A stretch of 62,560 nt of DNA from an uncultured Eubacteriales bacterium (GCA_900548615.1 URKW01000001.1:1-62560), one strand, 5' to 3'. Positions 41,778 through 50,223 are shown, numbered from the stretch's first letter. Numbers and translations are program-made. The notes: a model not told the origin generated them from the letters alone.

Positions 41778-43613
41778 TTGAGCAGACTTGATATCAAGAC
41801 GCCCAGCAAAGCGCAGACTGTGGTGGATAACCTTTACCGCGACGTTGAGCGCCGCATCGCGGCCTCACCTCCCGGTCTGTGCCCGGTGGATATGTCGCTG
41901 ACCTTTTTGCAGCTGTGCCATGCCCAGACCTGCGGCAAGTGTGTGCCCTGCCGTATCGGACTGGGCCAGCTGACCAAGCTGATCGAGATGGTGCTGGACG
42001 GTCAGGCGGACATGTCCACGCTGGCGATCATTGAAAAGACCGCCAGCAGCATCGTCAACACCGCCGACTGCGCCATCGGCCGTGACGCGGCCCGTCTGGT
42101 GGTGGACGGCCTGGAGGGCTTCCGGGACGATTATATCGAGCATATCGAGCATCACCGGTGTCTTGCCAGCCTGGCTCTGCCGGTGCCCTGCGTGGCGCTG
42201 TGCCCGGCGGGCGTGGACGTGCCCGGCTATATGGCACTGGTGGGCGAGGGGCGCTGTGCCGACGCAGTGCGCCTGATCCGCAAGGATAACCCCATGCCTA
42301 CCGCCTGCGCCTATATCTGCGAGCACCCCTGCGAAGCCCGGTGCCGCCGCGACATGATCGACGCGTCCCTGAACATCCGCGGCCTGAAGCGCTACGCCGT
42401 GGACAACGCCGGGGACGTGCCCCAGCCGGAATGCGCGCCGTCTACCGGAAAGACCGTGGCCGTCATCGGCGGCGGCCCCAGCGGCCTGAGCTGCGCCTAC
42501 TATCTGGCGCTGATGGGCCACAAGGTGGTCATCTTCGAGGAGCGCCACCAGCTGGGCGGCATGCTGCGCTACGGCATCCCCAGCTACCGCTTCCCTCGGG
42601 AGAAGCTGGACGCGGAGATCCACTCCATCCTCTCGCTGGGTATCGAGGCCCACACCGACGTGACCGTGGGCAAGGAGATCACCTTCGAGCAGCTCCAGCA
42701 GGAGTACGACTGCCTGTACATCGCCATCGGCGCCCATCAGGGTAAGGGCGCGGGTATCCCCGGCGAGCACAGCAAAAACGTCATGTCCGCCGTGGAGATG
42801 CTGCGGGGCATCGGCGACGGCGACATGCCGGACTTCACCGGCAAGCACGTGGTGGTCATCGGCGGCGGCAACGTGGCCATGGACGTGACCCGCAGCTCCA
42901 TCCGCCTGGGTGCGGAGAAGGTGTCCTGCGTCTACCGCCGCCGCATCGAGGATATGACCGCCCTGCCGGACGAGGTCACCGGCGCTATGGCGGAGGGCGC
43001 GGAAATGCTGACGCTGATGGCGCCTGTCCGCATCGAAGCCAACGAGAACGACGAAGCCGTTGCCCTGTGGGTGCAGCCCCAGATCCCCGGCGAGTCCGAC
43101 AAGACCGGCCGTCCCCGCCCGGAGAAGGCCGATCTGCCGGAAGTGCGCGTGGAAGCGGACGTCATCGTGGTGGCCATCGGTCAGGGCATCGAGATCGCCG
43201 GGTTCGAGCAGTCCGGCGTGCCCATCAAGCGGGGCACCTTTGTGGCCGCCAGCTCCAGCCAGGTGGGCAATATGAATAATGTGTTCGCCGGAGGAGACTG
43301 CGTCACCGGCCCGGCCAGCGCCATCCGCGCCATCGCAGCCGGCAAGGTGGCCGCCGCCAATATCGACGAGCATCTGGGCTTCCACCACGATATCACGGTG
43401 GAGGTGTACATTCCCGCACCGCGGCTGAACAACTCCCCGCCCCATGGCCGCATCAATACCACCGAGCGGGAAGCCGCCCAGCGGAAGAACGACTTTGAAG
43501 ACATCGAATGTGGTCTCACCTGGGAGGGAGCCTGCACCGAGGCGTCCCGCTGCCTGCGCTGCGACCACTACGGATACGGGATATTCAGAGGAGGTCGGAA
43601 CAGCAAATGGTAA
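41778..43613 (+). CDS. NuoF-like/GltD-like flavoprotein partner of the hydrogenase
   Basis: Carries electrons between NAD(P)H and the hydrogenase. 611 residues. About 45-110: NuoF C-terminal 4Fe-4S part (TCGKCVPCRIGLGQL, TADCAIGRDAA). About 130-205: GltD-type Fe-S segment (CVALCPAGVDVPGYM, CAYICEHPCEARCRRD). About 220-545: FAD domain (AVIGGGPSGLSCAYYLAL) and NAD(P) domain (VVIGGGNVAMDVTRSS), GGDCVTGPASAI, and a C-terminal ASRCLRCD. Start is TTG at 41778 after AAAGGAG; no ATG fits. Overlaps hydA by 7 bases. Matches HydDB group A2 (glutamate synthase-linked) partners. Confidence 0.88.
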   Translation: MSRLDIKTPSKAQTVVDNLYRDVERRIAASPPGLCPVDMSLTFLQLCHAQTCGKCVPCRIGLGQLTKLIEMVLDGQADMSTLAIIEKTASSIVNTADCAIGRDAARLVVDGLEGFRDDYIEHIEHHRCLASLALPVPCVALCPAGVDVPGYMALVGEGRCADAVRLIRKDNPMPTACAYICEHPCEARCRRDMIDASLNIRGLKRYAVDNAGDVPQPECAPSTGKTVAVIGGGPSGLSCAYYLALMGHKVVIFEERHQLGGMLRYGIPSYRFPREKLDAEIHSILSLGIEAHTDVTVGKEITFEQLQQEYDCLYIAIGAHQGKGAGIPGEHSKNVMSAVEMLRGIGDGDMPDFTGKHVVVIGGGNVAMDVTRSSIRLGAEKVSCVYRRRIEDMTALPDEVTGAMAEGAEMLTLMAPVRIEANENDEAVALWVQPQIPGESDKTGRPRPEKADLPEVRVEADVIVVAIGQGIEIAGFEQSGVPIKRGTFVAASSSQVGNMNNVFAGGDCVTGPASAIRAIAAGKVAAANIDEHLGFHHDITVEVYIPAPRLNNSPPHGRINTTEREAAQRKNDFEDIECGLTWEGACTEASRCLRCDHYGYGIFRGGRNSKW

Positions 43614-45343
43614 CGTTGACCATCGACAAGAAAACCATCTCCGTGCCGGAGGGCACCACCATTCTGGAGGCCGCCAGAAGCGCCAACATCAGCATTCCCA
43701 CCCTGTGCTATCTGAAGGGCGTCAACGAGATCGCCGCCTGCCGCATCTGCATGGTAGAGGTGGAGGGTCACGCCCGGCTCGTCCCCTCCTGCGACAACGC
43801 GGTGGTGGAGGGCATGGTGGTACATACCAATTCGCCCCGTGTCCGCGAGGCCCGGCGCGTAAACCTGCGGCTGATCCTCAGCCAGCACGAGAACAACTGC
43901 ACCAAGTGTACCCGCAGCGGCAACTGCAAGCTGCAGACCCTGTGCAACGACTATAACCTGCTGGGCGACCACTATATCAAGGATCTGAAGAACATCCCCA
44001 CCGACTTCTCCAACCCCGTGGTGCGCATCGAGAACCGCTGCATCCGCTGCATGCGTTGCATTCAGGTGTGCGAGAAGATCCAGGGCATGAACATTTGGGA
44101 CGTGGTGGGCACCGGTATCCGCACCACCGTGGGCGTGGGCCGGTTCCGCACGCTGGGCGAGTCGGACTGCACCTTCTGCGGCCAGTGCGTCACCCACTGT
44201 CCCGTGGGCGCTCTGCAGGAGCATGACGACACCGGCAAGGTCTGGGATGCGCTGGCCAACCCCAACAAGATCACCGTGGTGCAGGTGGCCCCGGCCGTCC
44301 GCGCCGCGTGGGCGGAGTACTATCACCTTGACCCCAAGTTCGCCTCCGCCCAGCGGATGGTGACGGCGCTGAAGGAGATCGGCTTCGACTACGTGTTTGA
44401 CACCGACTTTGCCGCCGACCTGACCATCATGGAGGAGGGCAGCGAGTTTTTGCAGCGCTTCACCCATCATGACCAGTATAAGTGGCCCATGTTCACCTCC
44501 TGCTGCCCCGGCTGGGTGCGATTCGTCAAGGGCCAGTTCCCGGAATACACCACCAATCTCTCCACCGCCAAGTCCCCGCAGGCCATGTTCGGCGCGGTGA
44601 CGAAAAGCTACTTTGCCGAGAAGCTGGGCGTGGATCCCCACAATATCTGCGTGGTGTCCATCATGCCCTGCACCGCCAAAAAGGCGGAGCGGGCCATCCC
44701 CAATCTCAACAGCGCCTGCGGTGATCCGGACGTGGACGTGGTGCTAACCACCCGCGAGTTCGTCCGCATGCTGCGGGGCGAGCAGATCAACCCCGCCGTC
44801 ATGGAGGAAACGCCCTTCGACAGTCCTCTGGGCACCGGAACCGGCGCGGCGGTGATCTTCGGCGCCACCGGCGGCGTCATGGACGCGGCGCTGCGCAGCG
44901 CCTACTTCATGGTGACCGGTCACAACCCCGACCCCGACGCCTTTACCGCCGTCCGGGGCATGGACGGCTGGAAGGAGGCCGCCTTCGACATTCCCGGCGC
45001 AGGTCGTGTCCGGGTGGCGGTGGTCAGCGGTCTGGGCAATACCCGCAAGCTGATGAACGCCCTGTGCAGCGGCAAGTCCAGCTATGACTTCGTGGAGGTC
45101 ATGGCCTGTCCCGGCGGCTGCGCCGGAGGCGGCGGTCAGCCCATCCGCGACGGCGTGGAGCTGGCGGGACCCCGCGGCGATATCCTGTGGAATCTGGACA
45201 AGAACGCCGATATCCGCTTCTCCCACGAGAATCCGGAGGTGCGGGCGCTGTACAACGCCTACTTCCACAAGCCGCTGAGCCATCGCTCTCACGAGCTGCT
45301 GCACACCGACCTGACCGCGTGGAAAATGCCCACGGAGGAGTAA
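43607..45343 (+). CDS. hydA: [FeFe] hydrogenase, group A
   Basis: Produces or oxidises H2 in the cytoplasm. 578 residues: N-terminal 2Fe-2S ferredoxin domain (IPTLCYLKGVNEIAACRICM), a His-Cys3 cluster (CTKCTRSGNCKLQTLC), two 4Fe-4S motifs (RCIRCMRCIQVCEKI, CTFCGQCVTHCPVGAL), and the H-cluster domain with all three signatures: TSCCPGWVRF, MPCTAKKAER and ACPGGCAGGGGQP. A small C-terminal domain follows. ATG at 43607 after GAGGAGGT. The genetic partner indicates electron flow to or from NAD(P)H during fermentation. Confidence 0.96.
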   Translation: MVTLTIDKKTISVPEGTTILEAARSANISIPTLCYLKGVNEIAACRICMVEVEGHARLVPSCDNAVVEGMVVHTNSPRVREARRVNLRLILSQHENNCTKCTRSGNCKLQTLCNDYNLLGDHYIKDLKNIPTDFSNPVVRIENRCIRCMRCIQVCEKIQGMNIWDVVGTGIRTTVGVGRFRTLGESDCTFCGQCVTHCPVGALQEHDDTGKVWDALANPNKITVVQVAPAVRAAWAEYYHLDPKFASAQRMVTALKEIGFDYVFDTDFAADLTIMEEGSEFLQRFTHHDQYKWPMFTSCCPGWVRFVKGQFPEYTTNLSTAKSPQAMFGAVTKSYFAEKLGVDPHNICVVSIMPCTAKKAERAIPNLNSACGDPDVDVVLTTREFVRMLRGEQINPAVMEETPFDSPLGTGTGAAVIFGATGGVMDAALRSAYFMVTGHNPDPDAFTAVRGMDGWKEAAFDIPGAGRVRVAVVSGLGNTRKLMNALCSGKSSYDFVEVMACPGGCAGGGGQPIRDGVELAGPRGDILWNLDKNADIRFSHENPEVRALYNAYFHKPLSHRSHELLHTDLTAWKMPTEE

Positions 45344-45367
45344 ACGCTTTCTGACGGAGGTAACGCC

Positions 45368-45721
45368 ATGAAAAGACTGATCGCCTTGCTGCTGACCGCG
45401 CTGTGCGTTCTCGCGCTGACGGCCTGCGGCAGCAGCACCGAGTGGACCATGATGGATATGAAGGGGCAGGAGAGTCGGCTCTCCGCCCAGGACGCCGCCG
45501 CAGTGGATCGCTGCTTGAAATCCAAGGACTGGCAGGACGACCTGAGGGACTGCATCATGGTGCGTCTCACTGACGGCAGCGGCAGGCGCATCGACTACTG
45601 CGCCGACTGCGGGGGCTTCAACGATCTGGCCGCCGGACGGCACCTGGAACTCAGCGACAGTGCCAGAGATGACATGAATACCCGTCTGGGCCGATACGGT
45701 TCGCTGTGGGTCACGGGTTAA
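45368..45721 (+). CDS. Small lipoprotein
   Basis: 117 residues, signal with lipobox LTAC (Cys near 20). The mature part is short and polar, with a CADCGG motif and RHLELSDSARDDM. I do not recognise it. It lies 24 bases after hydA with its own ribosome site (GGAGGT) and may be cotranscribed, ending at the terminator at 45725. Confidence 0.7.
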   Translation: MKRLIALLLTALCVLALTACGSSTEWTMMDMKGQESRLSAQDAAAVDRCLKSKDWQDDLRDCIMVRLTDGSGRRIDYCADCGGFNDLAAGRHLELSDSARDDMNTRLGRYGSLWVTG

Positions 45722-45724
45722 ATA

Positions 45725-45756
45725 AAAAAGGGACTGCATCTGCAGTCCCTTTTCTG
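45725..45756 (+). terminator. Intrinsic terminator of the hydrogenase operon
   Basis: AAAAGGGACTGCA paired with TGCAGTCCCTTTT, directly after the lipoprotein stop. Confidence 0.8.
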
Positions 45757-45766
45757 TAAAAATCTC

Positions 45767-45859
45767 TTGCACTTACCGTCGGCAGTGGCTATAATAAATG
45801 AGACAGGAAGCAAAAAAAGAATATTCTTTTTTTGCTGGTTATTCTTTAACCAGCAAAAA
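45767..45859 (+). promoter_or_regulatory. Promoter and 5'-leader hairpin of the surface protein
   Basis: TTGCAC (45767-45772), 17 bases, TATAAT (45790-45795). The leader contains a perfect 13-bp stem TTTTTGCTGGTTA (45829-45841) with its complement at 45847-45859, ending 27 bases before the start codon. Architecture resembles 33071-33143. Confidence 0.65.
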
Positions 45860-45885
45860 GGCTCTGGTACAAAAGGAGAAAGAAC

Positions 45886-47109
45886 ATGAAAAAGAAAATA
45901 ACAGCCCTTCTGCTGACACTGGCGATGCTGCTGGCGCTAGCAGTCACCGCCTCAGCAGACGAGGCGACACCCACCCGCACGGAGAACCTGAATCTGAGCG
46001 CCTATACCGAGGTGACGGACATGCTGGATACCGAGGGATGGAAATATGAACCCGGCCAGAATGGCGGCACGCTGACCCTGCGCGATTTCTATTTGAAGGG
46101 TGCCCACAATGCCGATGGCTTTTCCGGCCTGCTGACGGGCGAGGGCACCGTCACCATCGTGCTGGAGGGCGCCAACGTGATCGAGACGACGAGCGATTGG
46201 TATCGTCCTCTGATGAGTTCCACCTCCGGCAACATGGATGTTTCCTGGATCATCAAGGCGGGCGAGAGCGGCGGCAGCCTGTCCATCCGCCACTGCGGCA
46301 CGGTCAAGGACAAGAATAATCCCTATGCCTTTGCCGGTGACGATCTGACCATCCAGTCCGGTACGGTGGATTCCAATATGGAGTTCTGCAATGTCGAGGG
46401 CGACTTCCGTCTGGAGGGCGGCAGCCTGACGGTCACGGTGTCCGACGTCATCGCTGACAGCTATCCCGTCCGCACCATCGGCTCGGAGCAGGGCAAATCG
46501 AACGTGGTCATCAGCGGCGGCAAGCTGTCCATCCCCTGCGGCGACTGGGCCATCACCGCCAGCTCGAACCGCAGCGGTGATATCATCATGACCGGCGGCG
46601 AGGTCAACGTGGCTTCGGATCAGGCCGCCCTGTACGCCGCCAACATCAAGCTTAGCGGCGGCCACCTGATCGCGGTGGGTCAGGCGAGAGCCACCATCTT
46701 CGCCGTGGATACCAGCGATTACACCGGCACTGGCGTTGTGATCGGCTCCGTCAACGCTGACGGCAGCGATCCCACCAGCTACGTGGCCGACAACTACAAG
46801 ACCTACAAGTGGATCGAGTTCCCCCACCAGCACACCTTTGGCGACTGGGACACCGTGAAGAAGCCTACGACCAAGGAGACGGGCCTGAAGATCCGCACCT
46901 GCACCGAGTGCGGCTATGAGGAACAGCAGGAGCTGCCTAAGCGATCCAACGGCGGCTCCGGCGACAGCCAGACCCCGCAGGATACGGAGACAAAGACCGG
47001 CAGTGTCCAGTCCGCCAAGACGGCTGACGGTATGGACCTGCCCCTGTACCTGACGCTGACGGTGCTGACCGCGGGCGGTATCGTTCTGCTGCGCCGCCGT
47101 GCGGTTTGA
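45886..47109 (+). CDS. Surface protein with parallel-beta repeats and C-terminal membrane anchor
   Basis: 407 residues. Signal peptide (KKKITALLLTLAMLLALAVT, cleavage near ASA). The body has beta-helix-like repeats of the form GGTLTLRDFYLKG, GSLSIRHCG, GDDLTIQSG, GGSLTVTV, NVVISGGKLSI and DIIMTGGEVNV. Then HQHTFGDWDTVKKPTTKETG and a CTECGYEE motif, a pattern common in Firmicutes surface proteins. The end is a Ser/Thr-rich linker, one membrane helix (LYLTLTVLTAGGIVLL) and RRRAV. No LPXTG motif. Probably a cell-surface protein; ligand unknown. Confidence 0.75.
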   Translation: MKKKITALLLTLAMLLALAVTASADEATPTRTENLNLSAYTEVTDMLDTEGWKYEPGQNGGTLTLRDFYLKGAHNADGFSGLLTGEGTVTIVLEGANVIETTSDWYRPLMSSTSGNMDVSWIIKAGESGGSLSIRHCGTVKDKNNPYAFAGDDLTIQSGTVDSNMEFCNVEGDFRLEGGSLTVTVSDVIADSYPVRTIGSEQGKSNVVISGGKLSIPCGDWAITASSNRSGDIIMTGGEVNVASDQAALYAANIKLSGGHLIAVGQARATIFAVDTSDYTGTGVVIGSVNADGSDPTSYVADNYKTYKWIEFPHQHTFGDWDTVKKPTTKETGLKIRTCTECGYEEQQELPKRSNGGSGDSQTPQDTETKTGSVQSAKTADGMDLPLYLTLTVLTAGGIVLLRRRAV

Positions 47110-47118
47110 CTCATAAGA

Positions 47119-47148
47119 AAAAGAGATGGCGAAAGCCATCTCTTTTTT
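47119..47148. terminator. Bidirectional terminator
   Basis: AAAGAGATGGC, GAAA loop, GCCATCTCTTT with T-run; serves both convergent genes. Confidence 0.8.
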
Positions 47149-47441
47149 TACCGGTTCCTCTTCGCCAACGCCGACAGCAACGGGAACTTGCCCATGATGT
47201 ACTCGTAGCTGCCCCGCCTGTGGGGCAGCATGCAGGCGGAGCAATCCTTGATGCCGTTGGGCAGCCACTGACAGTTGCCGCCGCACTGGCTGCCCAGCGC
47301 GTACAGCGGGCAGTAGCAGAACAGACAGTTGAAATCCTCCGGGTGGCTGGTGGCGTGACAGGGGAAGAACTCGCATTTCGTGTGCTGTACGAAGGAGTAG
47401 TTGCACTCGCTGGGCTTCTTGTCAAATACGTTATCGCTCAT
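47148..47441 (-). CDS. Cysteine-rich small-domain protein
   Basis: 97 residues with eleven Cys, among them KCEFFPCHATS, DFNCLFCYCPLYALGSQCGG and DCSACMLPH. This fits the 'cysteine-rich small domain' family, a probable metal-binding protein. ATG at 47441. Function unknown. It stands alone between convergent surface protein and divergent azlCD. Confidence 0.8.
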   Translation of the reverse strand: MSDNVFDKKPSECNYSFVQHTKCEFFPCHATSHPEDFNCLFCYCPLYALGSQCGGNCQWLPNGIKDCSACMLPHRRGSYEYIMGKFPLLSALAKRNR

Positions 47442-47527
47442 GTGATGATCGACCTACCTTTGTCCTGAAGTGCCCTCATTGTACCAGCCATCAGCGGGAA
47501 AGTCAACGGGAGGGAAGGAATCCGGGG

Positions 47528-47556
47528 TTGCATTTTCGCAGCGGACTTTATATAAT
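47528..47556 (+). promoter_or_regulatory. Promoter of azlCD
   Basis: TTGCAT (47528-47533), 17 bases, TATAAT (47551-47556), 36 bases before the azlC start. Confidence 0.7.
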
Positions 47557-47591
47557 AATGCCACTTTACCACACTTTCTGGAGGTGGAGAC

Positions 47592-48284
47592 ATGGAGAAG
47601 AAACCACATCCCGCCCTTGCCGCCGTGCGCGCTGCGTTTCCCAGCACCGTCCCGGTACTGACGGGATATCTGGTGCTGGGCATTGCCTACGGCGTGCTGA
47701 TGCAGACCAAGGGTTACGGCGTGCCGTGGGTGCTGCTGATGTGCTGTCTGGCCTACTGCGGCAGCATGCAGTTTGTGGCCATCACGCTGCTGGCCACCGC
47801 GTTCGACCCGCTGCAGGCGCTGCTGATGAGCCTGATGGTCAACGCCCGCCACCTCTTTTACGGCGTGTCCATGCTGGGCAAATACCGGGGCATGGGCGCG
47901 GCCAAATTCCCGCTGATCTATACCCTCAGCGACGAGACGTTCTCCATCGTCTCCTCGGTGGAGCCGCCGGAGGACGTGCCCCGGAAGGACTTCTATCTGG
48001 CGGTGTCTCTGCTGAACTACGGCTATTGGGCCGCCGGTTCCGTGCTGGGCGCGGTGGCGGGCCGGTTCATCACCTTTGACACCACGGGCCTTGACTTCGC
48101 CCTGACGGGCCTGTTCGTGGTGCTGTTCATCGAGCAGGTGAAGAACCCCCAGAACCGCATGAGCGGCATCATCGGCCTTGTCTGCTCCGCCGCGGCGCTG
48201 GCGGTGTTCGGCGCGGACAATCTGGTGATCCCCGCCATGGTGCTGGTGCTGATCGTATTACTGTTGGGGAGGAAGAAGCTATGA
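47592..48284 (+). CDS. azlC: Branched-chain amino acid exporter, large subunit
   Basis: 230 residues, AzlC/YgaZ family. Helices with the family segments ALAAVRAAFPSTVPVLTGYL, GIAYGVLMQTKGYG, YCGSMQFVAITLLA, LLMSLMVNARHLFYGVSML and YWAAGSVLGAVAG. It works with the small AzlD protein to export branched-chain amino acids or their analogues. ATG at 47592 after GGAGGTGG. The azlD start overlaps the stop by 4 bases. Confidence 0.93.
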   Translation: MEKKPHPALAAVRAAFPSTVPVLTGYLVLGIAYGVLMQTKGYGVPWVLLMCCLAYCGSMQFVAITLLATAFDPLQALLMSLMVNARHLFYGVSMLGKYRGMGAAKFPLIYTLSDETFSIVSSVEPPEDVPRKDFYLAVSLLNYGYWAAGSVLGAVAGRFITFDTTGLDFALTGLFVVLFIEQVKNPQNRMSGIIGLVCSAAALAVFGADNLVIPAMVLVLIVLLLGRKKL

Positions 48285-48616
48285 CATTGACAACGACGCA
48301 GGCGCTGGTGATCGCCGGCGCGGTGACGCTGGGCACCATCATCACCCGCTTCCTGCCCTTCCTGCTGTTCCCGGAGAACAAGCCCATCCCCAAGGTGGTG
48401 GAGTATCTGGGCCGCACGCTGCCTGCCGCCATGATGGGCCTGCTGGTGGTGTACTGCCTGCGGAATGTGGACATTGCCGCCGCACCCCACGGCCTGCCGG
48501 AGCTGATCGCGCTGGCGGTGGTGACGGCGCTGCACCTGTGGAAGCGCAATGTGCTGCTGTCCATCGGCGCAGGCACAGTGGTGTACATGCTGCTGGTGCA
48601 GCTGGTATTCGCGTAA
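48281..48616 (+). CDS. azlD: Branched-chain amino acid exporter, small subunit
   Basis: 111 residues with four helices and the AzlD segments IITRFLPFLLFPENKPIP, VVEYLGRTLPAAMMGLLVVY and AVVTALHLWKRNVLLSIGAG. Partner of AzlC. Coupled by a 4-base overlap. Complete. Confidence 0.92.
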   Translation: MTLTTTQALVIAGAVTLGTIITRFLPFLLFPENKPIPKVVEYLGRTLPAAMMGLLVVYCLRNVDIAAAPHGLPELIALAVVTALHLWKRNVLLSIGAGTVVYMLLVQLVFA

Positions 48617-48641
48617 GCTTGGCAAAAAAAGTATCCGTACT

Positions 48642-48838
48642 TGGCCCCCTCTGTGAGGGGGCTGTCGAGCGCAAGCGAGACTGGGGGAGAGAATTTGAGG
48701 TGGTGCGGTATAGCACTAGATGGATGCTGCGGCGGCATAGCCGCCGCGATCGGAGGCTAAAAACATGCCACCGGCATGTTTTCTTAACGCCCCGACTCCC
48801 TCCGGCGCTTCGCGCACCTCCCTCTCAGAGGGAGGCAA
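48642..48838. repeat. Interspersed palindromic repeat, family 1, copy 3, with nested module
   Basis: Outer ends TGGCCCCCTCTGTGAGGGGG and CCTCCCTCTCAGAGGGAGG. At about 48727-48796 it holds an inner module: GGCGGCATAGCCGCC, then CTAAAAACATGCC-ACC-GGCATGTTTTCTTAACGCCCC. The same inner module, in the opposite orientation, lies in copy 5 (55548-55622) and is absent from copies 1, 2 and 4. Confidence 0.75.
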
Positions 48839-48952
48839 GGGTACGGCAGACCGTTGTAGGGGCGGACGACTCTGTCCGCCCGCAAATATGCTGAGAGCAT
48901 TTTCAAATGCTGCCCTCTCCAAAAATTTTTTGGAAAAAATTGCAAAAAGGTC
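48839..48952. repeat. Family 2 repeat fragment and spacer
   Basis: TGTAGGGGCGGACGACTCTG, then TCCGCCCGC at about 48854-48884 is a short family 2 unit. The remainder to the promoter is AT-rich with no gene. Confidence 0.5.
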
Positions 48953-48981
48953 TTGCCAAATGAATAGGACTGTGTTATACT
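48953..48981 (+). promoter_or_regulatory. Promoter upstream of the DUF3793-flavodoxin unit
   Basis: TTGCCA (48953-48958), 17 bases, TATACT (48976-48981). The leader to the first gene is about 210 bases and contains operators C and D. Confidence 0.65.
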
Positions 48982-49011
48982 GCCTACAGTTCCAGTAGGG
49001 AACTGCTTGAA

Positions 49012-49147
49012 AGAACTGCCCCGCCCGGCAGCTTTTTTAAGACCGATTGGTTAGTCGGCGCTAACTAAAAGAAACGGGTCACTAAAACAAACTGCCATCC
49101 CTCCGGCAGCTTTTTTAAGACCCAACAGTTAGCTAACACTAACTAAT
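49012..49147 (+). promoter_or_regulatory. Tandem hairpin-plus-operator units (sites C and D)
   Basis: Two successive units of about 56-59 bases. Each has a short CTGCC/GGCAG stem followed by CTTTTTTAAGACC and then the palindrome: GGTTAG-TCGGCG-CTAACT (49049-49066) and AGTTAG-CTAACA-CTAACT (49127-49144). So a terminator-like hairpin and an operator are duplicated together. The palindrome matches sites A and B and resembles DtxR/IdeR-type boxes (TTAG-N6-CTAA). Confidence 0.65.
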
Positions 49148-49198
49148 GAATAATCAAAACGATCCCCCTACATACTAGCAGAAGGAAGGAGGCGGCGT

Positions 49199-49750
49199 AT
49201 GTCAGAAGAATTGCTGGTCAAACAGTGTGCCCCTACACTGGCAGGCATCAAAACCGGAAGCCTGTTCCCCTGCCCCTGTGACGACCGTGAATCGTTGCTG
49301 GCGGACATTCGCCGCCTCAACCTTCTGCTGGTGCCCAAGGGATTGTGCCTGCTGCCCATCCGCTACCGGGACGATCACGCGCTGCTGTATCTGTACCGTC
49401 CGGCGGAGCTGCGGCGGGATCTGGAAAGCGGCATGGCCCGGGACATTCTGCAAAAAGCAGGCTACCGCTGCGACGGATGCCAGCGGTGCGTGGCCCGGCT
49501 GATCCGCCGCTTCCGGGAGGAGGGCGAATTCCCCCACGAGGTGGGCCTGTTCCTCAGCTATCCGCCGGAGGACGTGCAGGGCTTTATCGAGCACCGCTCC
49601 CGTGATTTCAAGTGCGCCGGTCTCTGGAAGGTCTACGGCGACGAGGAGAAGGCGCAGCGGATGTTCGCCCGGTTCCGCAAGTGCACGGAGGTCTACTGTG
49701 CCATGTGGCGCGCCGGTTCCGATATCGGCCAGCTGACCGTGAAAAGCTGA
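49199..49750 (+). CDS. DUF3793 family protein
   Basis: 183 residues. Family features are VKQCAPTLAGIKTGSLF at the N-terminus, LVPKGLCLLPIRY, and the Cys/His-rich centre RCDGCQRCVARLIRRF, then FPHEVGLFLSYPPEDVQGFI and FKCAGLWKVYG. Function unknown; in Firmicutes it is often found with flavodoxin and iron-uptake genes. ATG at 49199 after GGAAGGAGG. The operators upstream suggest iron or other metal control. Confidence 0.88.
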   Translation: MSEELLVKQCAPTLAGIKTGSLFPCPCDDRESLLADIRRLNLLLVPKGLCLLPIRYRDDHALLYLYRPAELRRDLESGMARDILQKAGYRCDGCQRCVARLIRRFREEGEFPHEVGLFLSYPPEDVQGFIEHRSRDFKCAGLWKVYGDEEKAQRMFARFRKCTEVYCAMWRAGSDIGQLTVKS

Positions 49751-49800
49751 AAATAATAAAGTAAATAATAATTTAGTAATAAATAGAAAGGACAAAAACC

Positions 49801-50223
49801 ATGAAAAAAACTGCTGTAATTTACTGGAGCGGCACCGGCAACACCGAGGCCATGGCCAACGCTGTGGCGGAGGGCATGAAGGAGGCCGGCGCTGAGGTCA
49901 CCGTCATGACCGCGGATCAGGTGGACGCCAACGCCCTGAGCTATTCCGCCATCGCCTTCGGCTGCCCCGCCATGGGCAGCGAGGTGCTGGAGGAAGTGGA
50001 TTTCCAGCCCATGTTTGACGGCTGCAAGAACCGTCTGGGCGGCACCAGTGTCGCGCTGTTCGGCTCCTACGGCTGGGGCGACGGCGAATGGATGCGCAGC
50101 TGGGAAAAGGACTGCAGCGACGCCGGCGTAAATCTGGTGTGCGAAAGCGTCACCTGCTGCGAAGCCCCCGACGATGCTGCTCTGACTGCCTGCCGTGAGC
50201 TGGGCAAGACCCTGGCAAAATAA
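49801..50223 (+). CDS. Flavodoxin
   Basis: 140 residues. FMN phosphate-binding loop YWSGTGNTEAMANAV near 8, AFGCPAMGSEVLEE (first isoalloxazine loop) and FGSYGWGDGEWMRSW (second loop). Short-chain flavodoxin, a low-potential electron carrier that replaces ferredoxin when iron is scarce. ATG at 49801 after AAAGGA. It lies 50 bases downstream of the DUF3793 gene and shares its operators. Confidence 0.94.
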   Translation: MKKTAVIYWSGTGNTEAMANAVAEGMKEAGAEVTVMTADQVDANALSYSAIAFGCPAMGSEVLEEVDFQPMFDGCKNRLGGTSVALFGSYGWGDGEWMRSWEKDCSDAGVNLVCESVTCCEAPDDAALTACRELGKTLAK

